64,000 nucleotides of DNA from Tatumella sp. JGM91 (lineage in GTDB: Bacteria; Pseudomonadota; Gammaproteobacteria; Enterobacterales; Enterobacteriaceae): the NCBI RefSeq assembly GCF_018257575.1, contig NZ_JAERJP010000001.1:1-64000 (forward strand). Direction: 5' to 3'. The notes below the pieces were generated by a model. The model ran no database searches, was not told the DNA's origin, and worked only from the letters and a program-made list of their open reading frames with translations. Shown piece by piece: positions 22,005-31,650 of the stretch. The number at the start of each line of letters is the position of its first letter. Position 1 is the first letter of the stretch. Position numbers and translations under genes: made by a program.

Positions 22005-23042
22005 TCAGCAATTCAGTTCAGATTGCCAGTGGCTGATATCACCGATATTCTGGCCGACCCAGTGGGGATTATAGTAAGTATCCGGATAACGTTCTCCGCT
22101 GTCACAGATTAACGATACCAGTGCGCCCTGCTGACCCCGGGCTTTCATTTGCCGGGCGACATGGATCATACCGTAAAAGTTAGTGCCGGTAGACGCCCCC
22201 ACGCGGCGACCAAGGATTTTTTCCAGTGCATAGATAGCGGCTACAGAGGCTGCATCCGGTACTTTAAGCATATTATCTATCACGCCGGGCAGAAATGAGG
22301 GTTCGACACGGGGCCGTCCTATGCCTTCAATCCGGCTGCCGGTCTGGCAGGTGAGGGTTTTGTCACCCTGTTGCCAGTAGTCATAAAACACCGAGTTCTC
22401 CGGGTCGACAGCCAGTAACTGTGTTTCAAAGCCGCGGTAGTGAATATAACGACCCAGGGTGGCTGTTGTCCCGCCGGTACCGGCGCTCATAATCAGCGTA
22501 TGGGGTATCGGAAAAGGCTCATCCTGTAACTGACGGAAGATGCTTTCGGCAATATTATTATTACCCCGCCAGTCGGTTGCTCTTTCTGCATAGGTAAACT
22601 GATCCATATAATGGCCGTTCATCGTTTCTGCCAGTTGTGCCGAGCGGGCATATATCTGAGCCGATGAGTCGGTAAAATGGCATTCGCCGCCGTAAAAACG
22701 GATCTGTTCCGTTTTCCTTCTGGCAGTGGCGGACGGCATAACAGCAATAAATGGCAGCCCAAGCAGCCTGGCAAAATAGGCTTCGGAAACGGCGGTGCTG
22801 CCAGACGAGGATTCAATTACCGGAGTATCGCGTTTTATCCAGCCATTACTCAGCCCGTAAAGAAACAGAGACCGCGCCAGCCGGTGTTTCAGACTGCCAC
22901 TCGGGTGGGTGCTTTCATCCTTCAGATAAAAGTAAATCCCCGGAAATTCCTTCAGGGTAAAACGGATTAAATGGGTATCTGCCGAACGCCGGAAGTCTGC
23001 ATTTATCTCGTTGATTGCTTCTCTGACCCATGGGTCTGCCAT
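22005..23042 (-). CDS. PLP-dependent cysteine synthase-fold enzyme, probable L-cysteine desulfhydrase
   Basis: A 345-aa fold-type II PLP enzyme. The Schiff-base lysine is Lys52 (SGSLKHR), the substrate loop is ESSSGSTA (77-84), and the phosphate-cradle loop is GTGGTT (188-193). It is more divergent than CysK or CysM. It is divergent from a decR homologue. In Pantoea ananatis a comparable pair has been described as a cysteine-inducible desulfhydrase (ccdA) and its regulator (ccdR). I infer that this enzyme degrades excess cysteine to pyruvate, ammonia and sulfide. It takes the place of ybaE and cof in E. coli. Other beta-eliminating or beta-replacing activities are possible. Confidence 0.8.
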   Translation of the reverse strand: MADPWVREAINEINADFRRSADTHLIRFTLKEFPGIYFYLKDESTHPSGSLKHRLARSLFLYGLSNGWIKRDTPVIESSSGSTAVSEAYFARLLGLPFIAVMPSATARRKTEQIRFYGGECHFTDSSAQIYARSAQLAETMNGHYMDQFTYAERATDWRGNNNIAESIFRQLQDEPFPIPHTLIMSAGTGGTTATLGRYIHYRGFETQLLAVDPENSVFYDYWQQGDKTLTCQTGSRIEGIGRPRVEPSFLPGVIDNMLKVPDAASVAAIYALEKILGRRVGASTGTNFYGMIHVARQMKARGQQGALVSLICDSGERYPDTYYNPHWVGQNIGDISHWQSELNC

Positions 23043-23129
23043 GATATGTACCCTGTAAATTTAAAAAGGCAGCATAAAGCACCCGGCGGAAAATAACGTG
23101 ATTAAATAGCGGTTAATATGCCCCTGTAA

Positions 23130-23144
23130 GAGAAAAATATTCTC
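23130..23144. promoter_or_regulatory. Candidate DecR-family operator
   Basis: GAGAA-N5-TTCTC with an AT spacer, typical of Lrp/AsnC-family sites. It is 13 nt before the decR start, in the 115-bp region shared with the divergent desulfhydrase gene. Confidence 0.5.
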
Positions 23145-23157
23145 CGGAGTTAGTTAT

Positions 23158-23619
23158 ATGGTAGATAAAATAGATCGTAAATTGCTGTCTTTGTTGCAGG
23201 AAGACAGTACATTATCTTTGCAGTCATTAGCCGATGCGGTAAACCTGACATCAACCCCTTGCTGGAAACGGCTGAAAAAGCTCGAAGATAATGGCATTAT
23301 TCGCGGCCGGGTGACATTACTGGACGGGGATAAGCTCGGGTCAGGCCTGATAGCATTTATGTTTATCAAGACCCAGCAACATAATAAACAGTGGTATCAG
23401 GATTTTGTGTCACTGATCCATGAGTTACCGGAAGTGATGGGCTGCTACCGAATGTCGGGACAGTATGATTATTTGCTGCGTATTCAGATTGCGGATATGA
23501 AAAGTTATGATGCGCTGTATAAAAAGCTGGTGGAAGGTATTTCCGGACTGACAGAAGTGACGTCCAGCTTTGCAATGGAAGAAATTAAATATACCACTGC
23601 TATACCGCTCAATCTGTAG
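23158..23619 (+). CDS. decR: Lrp/AsnC-family regulator DecR (YbaO)
   Basis: A 153-aa regulator highly similar to E. coli DecR: helix-turn-helix in residues 1-60 ([28 protein letters not shown]) and a C-terminal RAM effector domain ending in [12 protein letters not shown]. DecR senses cysteine and activates cysteine detoxification genes. Here the adjacent, divergent gene is a probable desulfhydrase, so local control is likely. mdlA starts 21 nt downstream, suggesting readthrough into the ABC exporter genes. Confidence 0.93.
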   Translation: MVDKIDRKLLSLLQEDSTLSLQSLADAVNLTSTPCWKRLKKLEDNGIIRGRVTLLDGDKLGSGLIAFMFIKTQQHNKQWYQDFVSLIHELPEVMGCYRMSGQYDYLLRIQIADMKSYDALYKKLVEGISGLTEVTSSFAMEEIKYTTAIPLNL

Positions 23620-23640
23620 TCACTGATAGTGAGATCCTGA

Positions 23641-25410
23641 GTGCTTTTATTTAGTCAATTACGTGAATATTTCGCGTCAGAATGGCGGCGGTACACCGGT
23701 GCGGTCAGCCTGCTGGTGCTGGTTGCGCTATTACAATTACTGCCGCCGCGGCTGGTGGGGATTATCGTTGATGGTGTCACACATCATACCTTGTCACATC
23801 GTCAGCTGACCCTATGGATTGGCGTTATTCTGGCGATTGCGGTGGTCACTTATTTTTTACGCTATGTCTGGCGGGTGTTGCTGTTTGGCGCGTCTTATCA
23901 GCTGGCAGTGGTATTGCGGGAAAAATATTATCATCAGCTCAGTCGGCAGAGTCCGCAGTTTTATGCCCGTTACCGGACCGGTGACCTGCTGGCCAGAGCA
24001 ACCAATGATGTCGACCGGGTGGTATTTGCCGCCGGAGAAGGGGTACTGACGCTGATTGACTCGCTGGTGATGGGGCTGGCGGTGCTGGTGGTGATGAGTA
24101 CTCAGATCAGCTGGCAACTGACACTGATAGCTTTAGTCCCGATGCCGGTAATGGCATTGATTATTAATCGTTGCGGGAAAAAACTTCACCGTCGCTTCCG
24201 CTCGGCACAGGCGGCTTTTTCTTCTCTGAATGATCAGGCCCAGGAGAGCCTGACCAGTATCCGGATGATTAAAGCCTTTGGCCTTGAGCAATACCGTTCC
24301 GCTCAGTTTCTGAAAACGTCACAGCAAACCAGCACCGATAACTTCCGTGTCGCGAGGGTGGATGCCTTATTTGAGCCGGTAATTTATCTGGCGGTTGCCT
24401 GTTCTAACTTTCTTGCGATTGCCGGCGGAGGCTGGATGGTCTGGCATCAGCAGTTATCCCTCGGCCAGTTAACCAGTTTTGTTATGTATCTCGGGTTAAT
24501 GATTTGGCCAATGCTGGCACTGGCCTGGATGTTTAACATTGTCGAGCGAGGCAGTGCGGCATGGGTGAGGATTGAGGCTCTGCTATCACAGTCCCCGGAA
24601 ATTGCTGACGGCCTGCACCGGCTGCCGGCAGGACGCAGTGATTTACGGCTGAATATTGCACATTTCCGCTATCCGCAAAGTGATAATGATGTGTTACACA
24701 ACATGGAAATAACCGTACCGCCCGGCAGTATGCTGGGGATCTGTGGTCCGACAGGTAGCGGAAAGTCGACTCTGCTGACCCTTATCCAGCGGCATGTCGA
24801 ACTCACAGCAGGACAGGTGACTTATCACGGACAGCCTCTGTCATACTGGTTACAGGATGACTGGCGGCAGCGTCTGGCGGTGGTAAACCAGTCGCCGTTT
24901 CTGTTTTCAGACACGGTTGCCGGCAATATTTCTCTGGGTAATCCGCAGGCCAGCCGTGAACAGATTGCTCAGGCGGCTAAGCTGGCCTGTGTCGAACAGG
25001 ACATTTTACGCCTGCCACAGGGTTATGATACGGATGTCGGCGAGCGCGGCGTTATGCTATCCGGCGGACAGAAACAACGCATTTCTCTGGCCCGTGCCCT
25101 GCTGATGAATGCGGAAATTCTGATCCTTGATGATGCTTTATCAGCCGTCGATGGCGGTACTGAGCACCGGATACTGACAAACCTGCGACAATGGCGGGGG
25201 AATAAAACCGTGATTATGACTGCGCATCGTTTATCTGCGCTGGCGATGGCTGATGAGATTATTGTGCTGCAACAGGGGGAAATAACCCAGCGCGGGACTC
25301 CGCAGCAACTGGAAAATGCCGCCGGCTGGTATCAGGATATGTATCAGTATCAGAAAATAGCAGCATCACTCTCCGGCAATTCAGGCCGTCAGCCACCACA
25401 GGAGGTTTGA
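23641..25410 (+). CDS. mdlA: Multidrug resistance-like ABC half-transporter MdlA
   Basis: A 589-aa half-transporter: six membrane helices then a nucleotide-binding domain with Walker A GPTGSGKST and signature LSGGQ. It very likely forms a heterodimer with MdlB. The start is GTG at 23641; its protein begins like E. coli MdlA. The stop TGA is directly followed by the GTG of mdlB. The substrate is not known. Confidence 0.94.
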   Translation: MLLFSQLREYFASEWRRYTGAVSLLVLVALLQLLPPRLVGIIVDGVTHHTLSHRQLTLWIGVILAIAVVTYFLRYVWRVLLFGASYQLAVVLREKYYHQLSRQSPQFYARYRTGDLLARATNDVDRVVFAAGEGVLTLIDSLVMGLAVLVVMSTQISWQLTLIALVPMPVMALIINRCGKKLHRRFRSAQAAFSSLNDQAQESLTSIRMIKAFGLEQYRSAQFLKTSQQTSTDNFRVARVDALFEPVIYLAVACSNFLAIAGGGWMVWHQQLSLGQLTSFVMYLGLMIWPMLALAWMFNIVERGSAAWVRIEALLSQSPEIADGLHRLPAGRSDLRLNIAHFRYPQSDNDVLHNMEITVPPGSMLGICGPTGSGKSTLLTLIQRHVELTAGQVTYHGQPLSYWLQDDWRQRLAVVNQSPFLFSDTVAGNISLGNPQASREQIAQAAKLACVEQDILRLPQGYDTDVGERGVMLSGGQKQRISLARALLMNAEILILDDALSAVDGGTEHRILTNLRQWRGNKTVIMTAHRLSALAMADEIIVLQQGEITQRGTPQQLENAAGWYQDMYQYQKIAASLSGNSGRQPPQEV

Positions 25411-27180
25411 GTGTCTCAGCCGGTATCATTTATGAAAACCTTAACACGGTTACTGGCGTATGGTCTGCCGTGGAAAAAACAGTTAATTTCAGCGGTGGTA
25501 TTGCTGGTTCTGGCGGCGGCAGCACAGGTCGCAGGGCCGATGCTGATCAGCTATTTTATCGACCATTTTATCAGTGCTGAGCAATGGCAGTGGCGGGCAG
25601 TATTGCTGACGGGGGCAGGATTTTTGCTTTTGCAGCTACTGGCCGCGATATTTAATTACCGCCAGTCTCTGTTATTTAACCATGCGGCGATTGGTGTGGT
25701 GCGCAAACTCCGTTGTGAGGTGATGGACGCGGCATTGCGCCAGCCACTGAAAGCATTTGATACCCAGCCGGTCGGACAGCTGGTTTCCAGAGTCACCAAC
25801 GACAGTGAGGTGGTACGCGATCTGTATATCACTGTGGTCGCCAGCGTGTTACGCAGTACGACCCTGATTATTGCAATGCTGGTCGCCATGTTTGCCCTGA
25901 ACGTGGAAATGGCATTGATTGCGTTATGCATTTTCCCGATGGTGCTGGGTGTGATGATTATTTATCAGAAACACAGTACAGGGATTGCCCGCCAGGTGAG
26001 AACCCGGCTGGCAGATATTAATAACGGTCTTAATGAAGTGATTAGCGGTATGACGGTGATCCGGCAGTTTCGCCGTCAGCAACATTTTGCTCAGCTGCTG
26101 AAACGGCACAGCGAAAATCATTACCGCTCAAGAATGAAAATATTGCGTCTGGACGCCTTTCTGTTACGGCCATTACTCAATCTGTTCAGTGCTGTGATTC
26201 TGGCTATGCTGGTACTGGTGTTTAGCCTGGCGAGCCCCGGTCACTTCGAAGTCGGGGTATTGTATGCATTTATTGCTTATCTGGGCCGGATTGAAGAGCC
26301 GTTAATTGAACTGACGACCCGCCAGTCGTTATTACAGCAGGCAGTTGTCTCCGCTGAACGTATTTTTGAACTGATGGATGCGCCGGCACAGCAATACGGT
26401 ACTGATAACCGGCCGCTGGCCTCCGGACAACTGACGATCAGGCAGTTGTATTTTGCGTATCAGCCGGAACGTGATGTCTTGAAAAACATTAACTGTCAGT
26501 TAAAAGAGGGCGGTTTTCTGGCACTGGTCGGGCATACGGGCAGCGGTAAAAGTACTCTGGCTAATCTGCTGATGGGGTATTACCCAATCACGCGCGGAGA
26601 GATTATCCTCGACGGGCGGCCGATCAGCGATCTCAGCCACCGGGTATTGCGTAAAGGGATCGGTATGGTGCAACAGGACCCGGTGGTTCTGGCGGATACA
26701 TTGCTGGAAAATATCCGGCTGGGCCGGGAGATCTCCGAAGATCAGATAACAGATGCCCTGGCCAGGGTCCGGTTAACTGACTGGCTACACAGTCTGCCGC
26801 AGGGGATTTATACCCCGATGGGGGAGCAGGGTAATAGCTTATCGGCCGGGCAAAAACAGTTACTGGCGCTGGCACGTATTCTGGTGGATGTACCTGCATT
26901 ACTGATCCTCGATGAAGCGACGGCCAGTATCGATTCCGGTACCGAACGGGCTATTCAGCAGGTACTCTCTGAAGTGCGAAAAACGACTACCCTGGTTGTT
27001 ATTGCACACCGGCTGTCGACGATAACGACGGCAGATACTATTTTGGTGTTAGAGCGTGGAGAGGTCACTGAAAGGGGCACTCATCAGCAATTACTTGAGC
27101 AGGGTGGCCGTTATCAGCAAATGTACCAGTTACAGCGTGCGGGTCATGAACTATCAGACAGCAACCTTGCGGCAGGATAA
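25411..27180 (+). CDS. mdlB: Multidrug resistance-like ABC half-transporter MdlB
   Basis: A 589-aa ABC exporter half (E. coli 593), with six membrane helices and a nucleotide-binding domain. Walker A is GHTGSGKST. The signature is LSAGQ rather than LSGGQ, consistent with an asymmetric heterodimer with MdlA. It begins at GTG immediately after the mdlA stop codon. Confidence 0.94.
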   Translation: MSQPVSFMKTLTRLLAYGLPWKKQLISAVVLLVLAAAAQVAGPMLISYFIDHFISAEQWQWRAVLLTGAGFLLLQLLAAIFNYRQSLLFNHAAIGVVRKLRCEVMDAALRQPLKAFDTQPVGQLVSRVTNDSEVVRDLYITVVASVLRSTTLIIAMLVAMFALNVEMALIALCIFPMVLGVMIIYQKHSTGIARQVRTRLADINNGLNEVISGMTVIRQFRRQQHFAQLLKRHSENHYRSRMKILRLDAFLLRPLLNLFSAVILAMLVLVFSLASPGHFEVGVLYAFIAYLGRIEEPLIELTTRQSLLQQAVVSAERIFELMDAPAQQYGTDNRPLASGQLTIRQLYFAYQPERDVLKNINCQLKEGGFLALVGHTGSGKSTLANLLMGYYPITRGEIILDGRPISDLSHRVLRKGIGMVQQDPVVLADTLLENIRLGREISEDQITDALARVRLTDWLHSLPQGIYTPMGEQGNSLSAGQKQLLALARILVDVPALLILDEATASIDSGTERAIQQVLSEVRKTTTLVVIAHRLSTITTADTILVLERGEVTERGTHQQLLEQGGRYQQMYQLQRAGHELSDSNLAAG

Positions 27181-27246
27181 TCTCTCAGTGCACTCTGTTA
27201 GTACAATTTAATCAGAGAACCCTGGCTGCTGCACCACGACAACACT

Positions 27247-27269
27247 GACTGCACCTTAATGGTGCAGTC
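27247..27269. promoter_or_regulatory. NtrC enhancer site for glnK-amtB
   Basis: GACTGCACC-ttaat-GGTGCAGTC is a perfect palindrome with 9-bp arms containing the NtrC core GCACC-N5-GGTGC. It lies about 135 bp upstream of the expected transcription start. A half-like TGCACCA (27230-27236) next to it may be a second, weaker site. Confidence 0.88.
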
Positions 27270-27368
27270 GCTGCCCGCCATTTTTCTCCCGCGTTAATTC
27301 CTCCGGTAACAACCTCCGCCCGGCCGCTGATTTGCTGCATTTTCCGAAAATAGCCATCACTGAATAAA

Positions 27369-27384
27369 TGGCATGTTGTTTGCT
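27369..27384 (+). promoter_or_regulatory. Sigma54 promoter of glnK-amtB
   Basis: TGGCATG (27369-27375), TTGT and TTGCT (27380-27384). The -24 GG and -12 GC are separated by 10 bp, as sigma54 requires. It lies about 55 bp before the glnK start. Confidence 0.9.
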
Positions 27385-27438
27385 TATGCTAGAGAAGGTT
27401 CAGTGCAACTTATAATTTCAATACCCGGAGGGAGTAAT

Positions 27439-27777
27439 ATGAAGCTGGTGACCGTGGTCATAAAGCCATTTAAATTAGAAGACGTACGTGAAGCATTATC
27501 TTCCGTGGGTATCCAGGGACTGACTGTGACCGAAGTAAAAGGGTTTGGTCGCCAGAAAGGGCACGCTGAACTGTATCGTGGTGCTGAATACAGTGTGAAC
27601 TTTTTACCTAAAGTTAAAATTGATATTGCTATTGCCGATGATCAGCTAGATGAAGTCGTTGATATTATTAGTAAAGCAGCCTATACCGGAAAAATTGGTG
27701 ACGGAAAGATTTTCGTTTCTGAATTGCAACGTGTCATTCGTATCCGTACCGGTGAAACAGACGAAGCTGCGCTTTAA
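27439..27777 (+). CDS. glnK: Nitrogen regulatory PII protein GlnK
   Basis: A 112-aa PII signal protein that binds 2-oxoglutarate and ATP/ADP, is uridylylated on Tyr51 (YRGAEYSVN) and blocks AmtB when nitrogen is sufficient. The start was set at MKLVTVVIKPF after GGAGGGAG (27426-27433). A longer frame would place its first codon inside the sigma54 promoter and is rejected. It is cotranscribed with amtB. Confidence 0.97.
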   Translation: MKLVTVVIKPFKLEDVREALSSVGIQGLTVTEVKGFGRQKGHAELYRGAEYSVNFLPKVKIDIAIADDQLDEVVDIISKAAYTGKIGDGKIFVSELQRVIRIRTGETDEAAL

Positions 27778-27808
27778 TTTAGCCTTGGATTACTGAGGGA
27801 AGGGAAAA

Positions 27809-29095
27809 ATGAATAAATTTCTGACTAAACTGGCTCTGGCGGGGGCAGCGCTCGCGCCATCGTTTGCCTTTGCCGCACCTGCCGTTGCCGATCAGGCGGA
27901 TAACGGATTTATGATGATTTGTACTGCTCTGGTGCTGTTTATGTCAGTACCGGGCATCGCTCTGTTTTATGGCGGACTGATCCGCGGTAAGAACGTATTA
28001 TCCATGCTGACACAGGTTTCGGTGACTTTCTCTCTGGTTGCTGTTATCTGGGTAATTTATGGCTACTCACTGACCTTCGGCGATGGCAATAACTACGTTG
28101 GTGGCTTCCAGTGGGTGATGCTGAAAGGGATTGAACTGAAAGCGCTGATGGGCACCATTTATCAGTATATCCATGTAGCATTTCAGGCATCTTTTGCCTG
28201 TATTACCGTAGGCCTGGTGCTGGGCGGATTGGCTGAGCGTGTGCGTTTCTCTGCAGTACTGATTTTTACGGTTATCTGGGTCACTCTGTCTTATTTCCCT
28301 ATCGCGCATATGGTGTGGGGCAACGGCTTACTGGCTCAGGACGGAGCTCTGGATTTTGCCGGGGGGACAGTGGTGCATATTAATGCTGCGATTGCTGCGC
28401 TGGTCGGTGCTTATATGCTGGGTAAACGCGCTGGTTTTGGCAAAGAAGCATTTAAACCACATAATCTGCCGATGGTTTTCATTGGTACGGCGATCCTCTA
28501 CATCGGCTGGTTTGGCTTTAATGCCGGTTCTGCTGCTTCAGCTAACGAAATCGCTGCGCTGGCGTTTCTGAATACGGTTGTTGCTACCGCGGGTGCAGTA
28601 TTGTCCTGGACGTTTGGTGAGTGGCTGGTGCGTGGCAAGCCTTCATTACTGGGTGCCTGTTCCGGGTTTATTGCCGGCCTGGTTGCCATTACCCCTGCTT
28701 GTGGTTATGTCGGCGTAGGCGGTGCACTGATCATTGGTCTGGTTGGCGGACTGGCAGGTATCTGGGGTGTGACATCACTCAAACGTTTCCTGCGTGTCGA
28801 CGATCCTTGTGATGTGTTCGGTGTTCATGGTGTCTGCGGTATCATCGGTTGTATCCTGACAGGGGTGTTTGCCTCTTCTTCACTGGGTGGGGTGGGTTAC
28901 AGTGCCGGAGTCACTATGGGCCATCAGGTCTGGGTTCAGATCCTCAGTTGTCTGCTGACGCTGGTCTGGTCTGGCGTTGCTGCGTTTATCAGCTTTAAAG
29001 TGGCGGATATGGCGGTCGGGCTGCGTGTTCCGGAAGACCAGGAGCGTGAAGGTCTGGATGTTAACAGCCACGGTGAGAATGCTTACAATCAGTAA
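27809..29095 (+). CDS. amtB: Ammonium transporter AmtB
   Basis: A 428-aa trimeric ammonium channel (E. coli 428). The 22-residue signal peptide is followed by APAVAD, as in mature E. coli AmtB. The twin-His pore residues are in GGTVVHIN and FGVHGVCG. It follows glnK by 31 nt and depends on the same NtrC/sigma54 control. Confidence 0.97.
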   Translation: MNKFLTKLALAGAALAPSFAFAAPAVADQADNGFMMICTALVLFMSVPGIALFYGGLIRGKNVLSMLTQVSVTFSLVAVIWVIYGYSLTFGDGNNYVGGFQWVMLKGIELKALMGTIYQYIHVAFQASFACITVGLVLGGLAERVRFSAVLIFTVIWVTLSYFPIAHMVWGNGLLAQDGALDFAGGTVVHINAAIAALVGAYMLGKRAGFGKEAFKPHNLPMVFIGTAILYIGWFGFNAGSAASANEIAALAFLNTVVATAGAVLSWTFGEWLVRGKPSLLGACSGFIAGLVAITPACGYVGVGGALIIGLVGGLAGIWGVTSLKRFLRVDDPCDVFGVHGVCGIIGCILTGVFASSSLGGVGYSAGVTMGHQVWVQILSCLLTLVWSGVAAFISFKVADMAVGLRVPEDQEREGLDVNSHGENAYNQ

Positions 29096-29124
29096 TGCGA
29101 ACTCAGGGCTGTAATTAACGGTAG

Positions 29125-29150
29125 AAAAAGGGCGGTTACCGCCCTTTTTT
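29125..29150. terminator. Bidirectional terminator of amtB and tesB
   Basis: GGGCGG (29130-29135), loop TTA, CCGCCC (29139-29144) and six T, with an A tract on the left. The three-base loop is the stop codon of tesB on the minus strand, so the end of tesB is part of the terminator. Confidence 0.92.
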
Positions 29151-30014
29151 ACTGTGTTTTTTCTGACGTATTATCCCTTCCTGTACTGCAGATGCCACCA
29201 GCTGACCGTCCTGACTGTAGAATTCTCCGCGTACAAACCCCCTGCCACCGGAAGCCGAAGGGCTGCTCACGCTGTATAACAACCACTGGCTGAGGTTCAC
29301 CGGGCGGTGGAACCACACAGAATGGTCAATGGTGGCAACCTGTATATCCGGTTCCAGAAAACCTTTGCCATGGGGCTGTAATGCGACCGGTAAGAAATTA
29401 AAGTCAGAGGCATAACTGAGCAGCGATTGCTGCAGGGGCTGATCATCTGGCAACCTGCCGTTAGCTCTGATCCATACCTGGCGGACAGGCTCACTGATCT
29501 GCCCTTGTAACGGGTGATGTTGCTGAACCGGACGGATTTCCAGCGGGCGGTCGGCGCTTATCAGGGATTTTAACGCCGCGGGTACGCAGGAACCCGGTTT
29601 TCGGGCCAGTTGTTGTTCGCCGGGCAGATTTTCCGGACCATTGATGTCCGGCATCGGGCTCTGGTGTTCGAAACCTTCAGCGTCCGCCTGGAATGAGGCT
29701 GTCATGGAGAAAATTACCACATCATTTTGTTGTGCCGTTATCCGCCGTGCACTCAGGTTCTGGCCGTCACGCAGAATTTCCACATCGTAAATCACCGGCA
29801 GTTCACTGGACGCTGGCCGCAGAAAATAGCTGTGAAATGAGTGTGCATACCTTCGGCTGTCGGTGGTTTGTTGTGCCGCACTGAGTGCCTGAGCCACCAG
29901 TTGTCCGCCAAAAACCTGAGGTAACCCCAAATCTTCACACTCAGCGCAGAACCGCAGACCCTCCTGTTTTACAGGCTGTAGCAAGGTTAGTAAATTTTCT
30001 AATGGATTAGCCAT
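29136..30014 (-). CDS. tesB: Acyl-CoA thioesterase II
   Basis: A 292-aa double-hotdog thioesterase (E. coli 286) that hydrolyses medium- and long-chain acyl-CoA. Conserved blocks include [10 protein letters not shown] near the N-terminus and [10 protein letters not shown], which carries the catalytic aspartate, near the C-terminus. The basic C-terminal tail (KKHSKKGR) lies over the shared terminator. Confidence 0.95.
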   Translation of the reverse strand: MANPLENLLTLLQPVKQEGLRFCAECEDLGLPQVFGGQLVAQALSAAQQTTDSRRYAHSFHSYFLRPASSELPVIYDVEILRDGQNLSARRITAQQNDVVIFSMTASFQADAEGFEHQSPMPDINGPENLPGEQQLARKPGSCVPAALKSLISADRPLEIRPVQQHHPLQGQISEPVRQVWIRANGRLPDDQPLQQSLLSYASDFNFLPVALQPHGKGFLEPDIQVATIDHSVWFHRPVNLSQWLLYSVSSPSASGGRGFVRGEFYSQDGQLVASAVQEGIIRQKKHSKKGR

Positions 30015-30063
30015 AGAGACCTCAGTATATGGCGCGGGGATTTACCAGGAATTTTCTTATAAT

Positions 30064-30092
30064 TTGCCCGCATAATGGTTTTGGCATAAATA
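30064..30092 (+). promoter_or_regulatory. Candidate ybaY promoter
   Basis: TTGCCC (30064-30069), a 17-bp spacer and TAAATA (30087-30092), about 110 nt before ybaY. Recognised by pattern only. Confidence 0.35.
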
Positions 30093-30205
30093 AACAGGAA
30101 TAAACCCGATATTCTGCCAGAATTATCAGAGCACGGTGGCAAGAATGTACTCTTGGGTAATAGCAGAGCACCGTGGTTCATTCTGTTCATAAGGAGACGA
30201 CATCA

Positions 30206-30688
30206 ATGAAATCTATGCATATTATTAGTGGATTAGTCATAGCCCTGTCTGTGACGGCATGTGCCGATAACACCGGTGTGCCTGCAGGATCGCCTCCGGC
30301 ACCGGGCATCAGTACTGCGGCCGCACAACCGGTTATTTCCGGGGCTGTATTTATCCGCCAGCGTATTGCTCTGCCGGAAGATGCCGTACTGACGGTGACC
30401 TTAGCTGATGCTTCCGGGGGAACCGGACCAACGCGGGTGATTGCACAGAAAACAGAACGCCTTGCCGGACAACAGGCACCTCTCCACTACACACTGCCGT
30501 TTAATGGCAGAGAGGTCAGCCCTCAGGGACAGGTATTACTCAGCGCAGCCATTACTCTGAATGGCCGGGTGATTTTCTCTTCCGAGTCCCTGCAACCAGT
30601 AACCTCGGGAGTGACACAACGTAAAGACCTGATGCTGGAAGCTGTACCTCAGGTTGCTGTTCCGGTTGCGGCCTCTGCTGCCGGCTGA
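30206..30688 (+). CDS. ybaY: YbaY family lipoprotein
   Basis: A 160-aa lipoprotein: signal peptide ending VTAC with acylated Cys19, then a YbaY-type beta domain (GAVFIRQRIALPEDAVLTV, FSSESLQPV). The start at ATG 30206 has AAGGAGA at proper spacing. It is shorter than E. coli YbaY (190 aa). The family is predicted to help outer-membrane assembly or act like type III pilotins, without proof. Confidence 0.88.
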   Translation: MKSMHIISGLVIALSVTACADNTGVPAGSPPAPGISTAAAQPVISGAVFIRQRIALPEDAVLTVTLADASGGTGPTRVIAQKTERLAGQQAPLHYTLPFNGREVSPQGQVLLSAAITLNGRVIFSSESLQPVTSGVTQRKDLMLEAVPQVAVPVAASAAG

Positions 30689-30715
30689 TGATACCTGATG
30701 GCTGGTCAGCGGGTG

Positions 30716-31030
30716 TTATTGCCCTGACCAGCGATATTTTTGCAGGCAAATGATCTGTTGCTGGCTGACATCAATTCCTTCGGCCAGTAATGCCTCACGT
30801 TGTCGCAGCAGGTCTGTACCCTGCAAAGAAATTCCTCCCTGCCGGTTTACTACACGATGCCAGGGCAGCTCAGAACCTTCAGGTAATCTTTTTAAGACCG
30901 CCCCCACTTGTCTGGCGGCTCTGGAATTTCCTGCCAGCCTGGCAATGTCTCCGTAGGTCGATACCTGGCCGTAAGGGATGGCGGCCACGATTAACCAGAC
31001 CCGTTCGCGAAATGCTGGTTCGTCTGTCAT
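30716..31030 (-). CDS. atl: Alkyltransferase-like protein Atl (YbaZ)
   Basis: A 104-aa protein with the fold of O6-alkylguanine-DNA alkyltransferase, in which the reactive cysteine of PCHR is replaced by tryptophan (Trp57 in PWHRVV). It therefore cannot repair; it binds O6-alkylguanine and hands the lesion to nucleotide excision repair. It has the helix-turn-helix and recognition-helix region around SRAARQVGAVL. It is convergent with ybaY. Confidence 0.92.
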   Translation of the reverse strand: MTDEPAFRERVWLIVAAIPYGQVSTYGDIARLAGNSRAARQVGAVLKRLPEGSELPWHRVVNRQGGISLQGTDLLRQREALLAEGIDVSQQQIICLQKYRWSGQ

Positions 31031-31114
31031 TGTTTATCCTGAAGAGTGGATCAGAGTAATACAGACAATAACCCGGTCAGGTGTTCAAGAAAACAACGGT
31101 TGGCTGTCGCAGGC

Positions 31115-31143
31115 TTGCAATTAGCCTCTCCATCACTGATAAT
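31115..31143 (+). promoter_or_regulatory. ffs promoter
   Basis: TTGCAA (31115-31120), a 17-bp spacer and GATAAT (31138-31143). Initiation near 31150 would leave a 5' leader of about 25 nt on 4.5S RNA, matching the leader removed by RNase P in E. coli. Confidence 0.75.
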
Positions 31144-31175
31144 GCCTGCGCTTTGAGAGATCAGGGCTTTTCAAT

Positions 31176-31289
31176 GGGGACTCTGCTGGTTCTCCCGCAA
31201 TGCTAACTTGTGAACCCGGTCAGATCCGGAAGGAAGCAGCCGCAGCAGGTGACGCATGTGCCGGGATGTCGCTGGCAGAGGCCCCACCC
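31176..31289 (+). ncRNA. ffs: Signal recognition particle 4.5S RNA
   Basis: The 114-nt RNA component of SRP, which binds Ffh and targets inner-membrane proteins. The terminal stem GGGGACTCTG pairs with the GGCCCC end. The apical Ffh-binding loop is GGTCAGATCCGGAAGGAAGC, with the GGAA tetraloop, nearly identical to E. coli. It lies downstream of the divergent atl gene. Confidence 0.97.
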
Positions 31290-31650
31290 AAAAGATTCAG
31301 TTTCAATACTCCCTGCCAGTTTATCCCTTACTTACCAGACAGTTTCTGTCTCAGAAAATTATTCATCAGTATTTATTAACAATTATCGTTATTACCGTGA
31401 TGTGCTTTTTATTGTTTGCGGGCACTCGACAGACAGCATAAAGAAATGCGTGCTTTGCTGGTAAGGGCACCGTATACCGGAAAGTCAACCGGTGTGTCCG
31501 CCTGACGACCCGCTGTTTTGTTATCTGAATTCCCCGCGAGAAATAATTAACCCCCGCAGGTTTTTTCATTTAATCGTAATAGTGGCCGGGAAAGCAGTTT
31601 TTCACTTCAGGCAGGTACTTTGTACAGCATGACGGGAGAGTTAAGATCCG
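31290..31650. other. Gap between ffs and hha
   Basis: No convincing gene. E. coli has pdeB, ylaC and maa here. A plus-strand stretch at about 31343-31438 encodes one hydrophobic segment (LLTIIVITVMCFLLFAG) with no usable start codon; it may be a relic. No terminator for hha was recognised. Confidence 0.5.

Noticed and set aside
31210-31464. An 84-residue frame overlapping ffs
   Set aside because: Its first part is translated 4.5S RNA sequence; no ribosome site and no similarity I can recognise.
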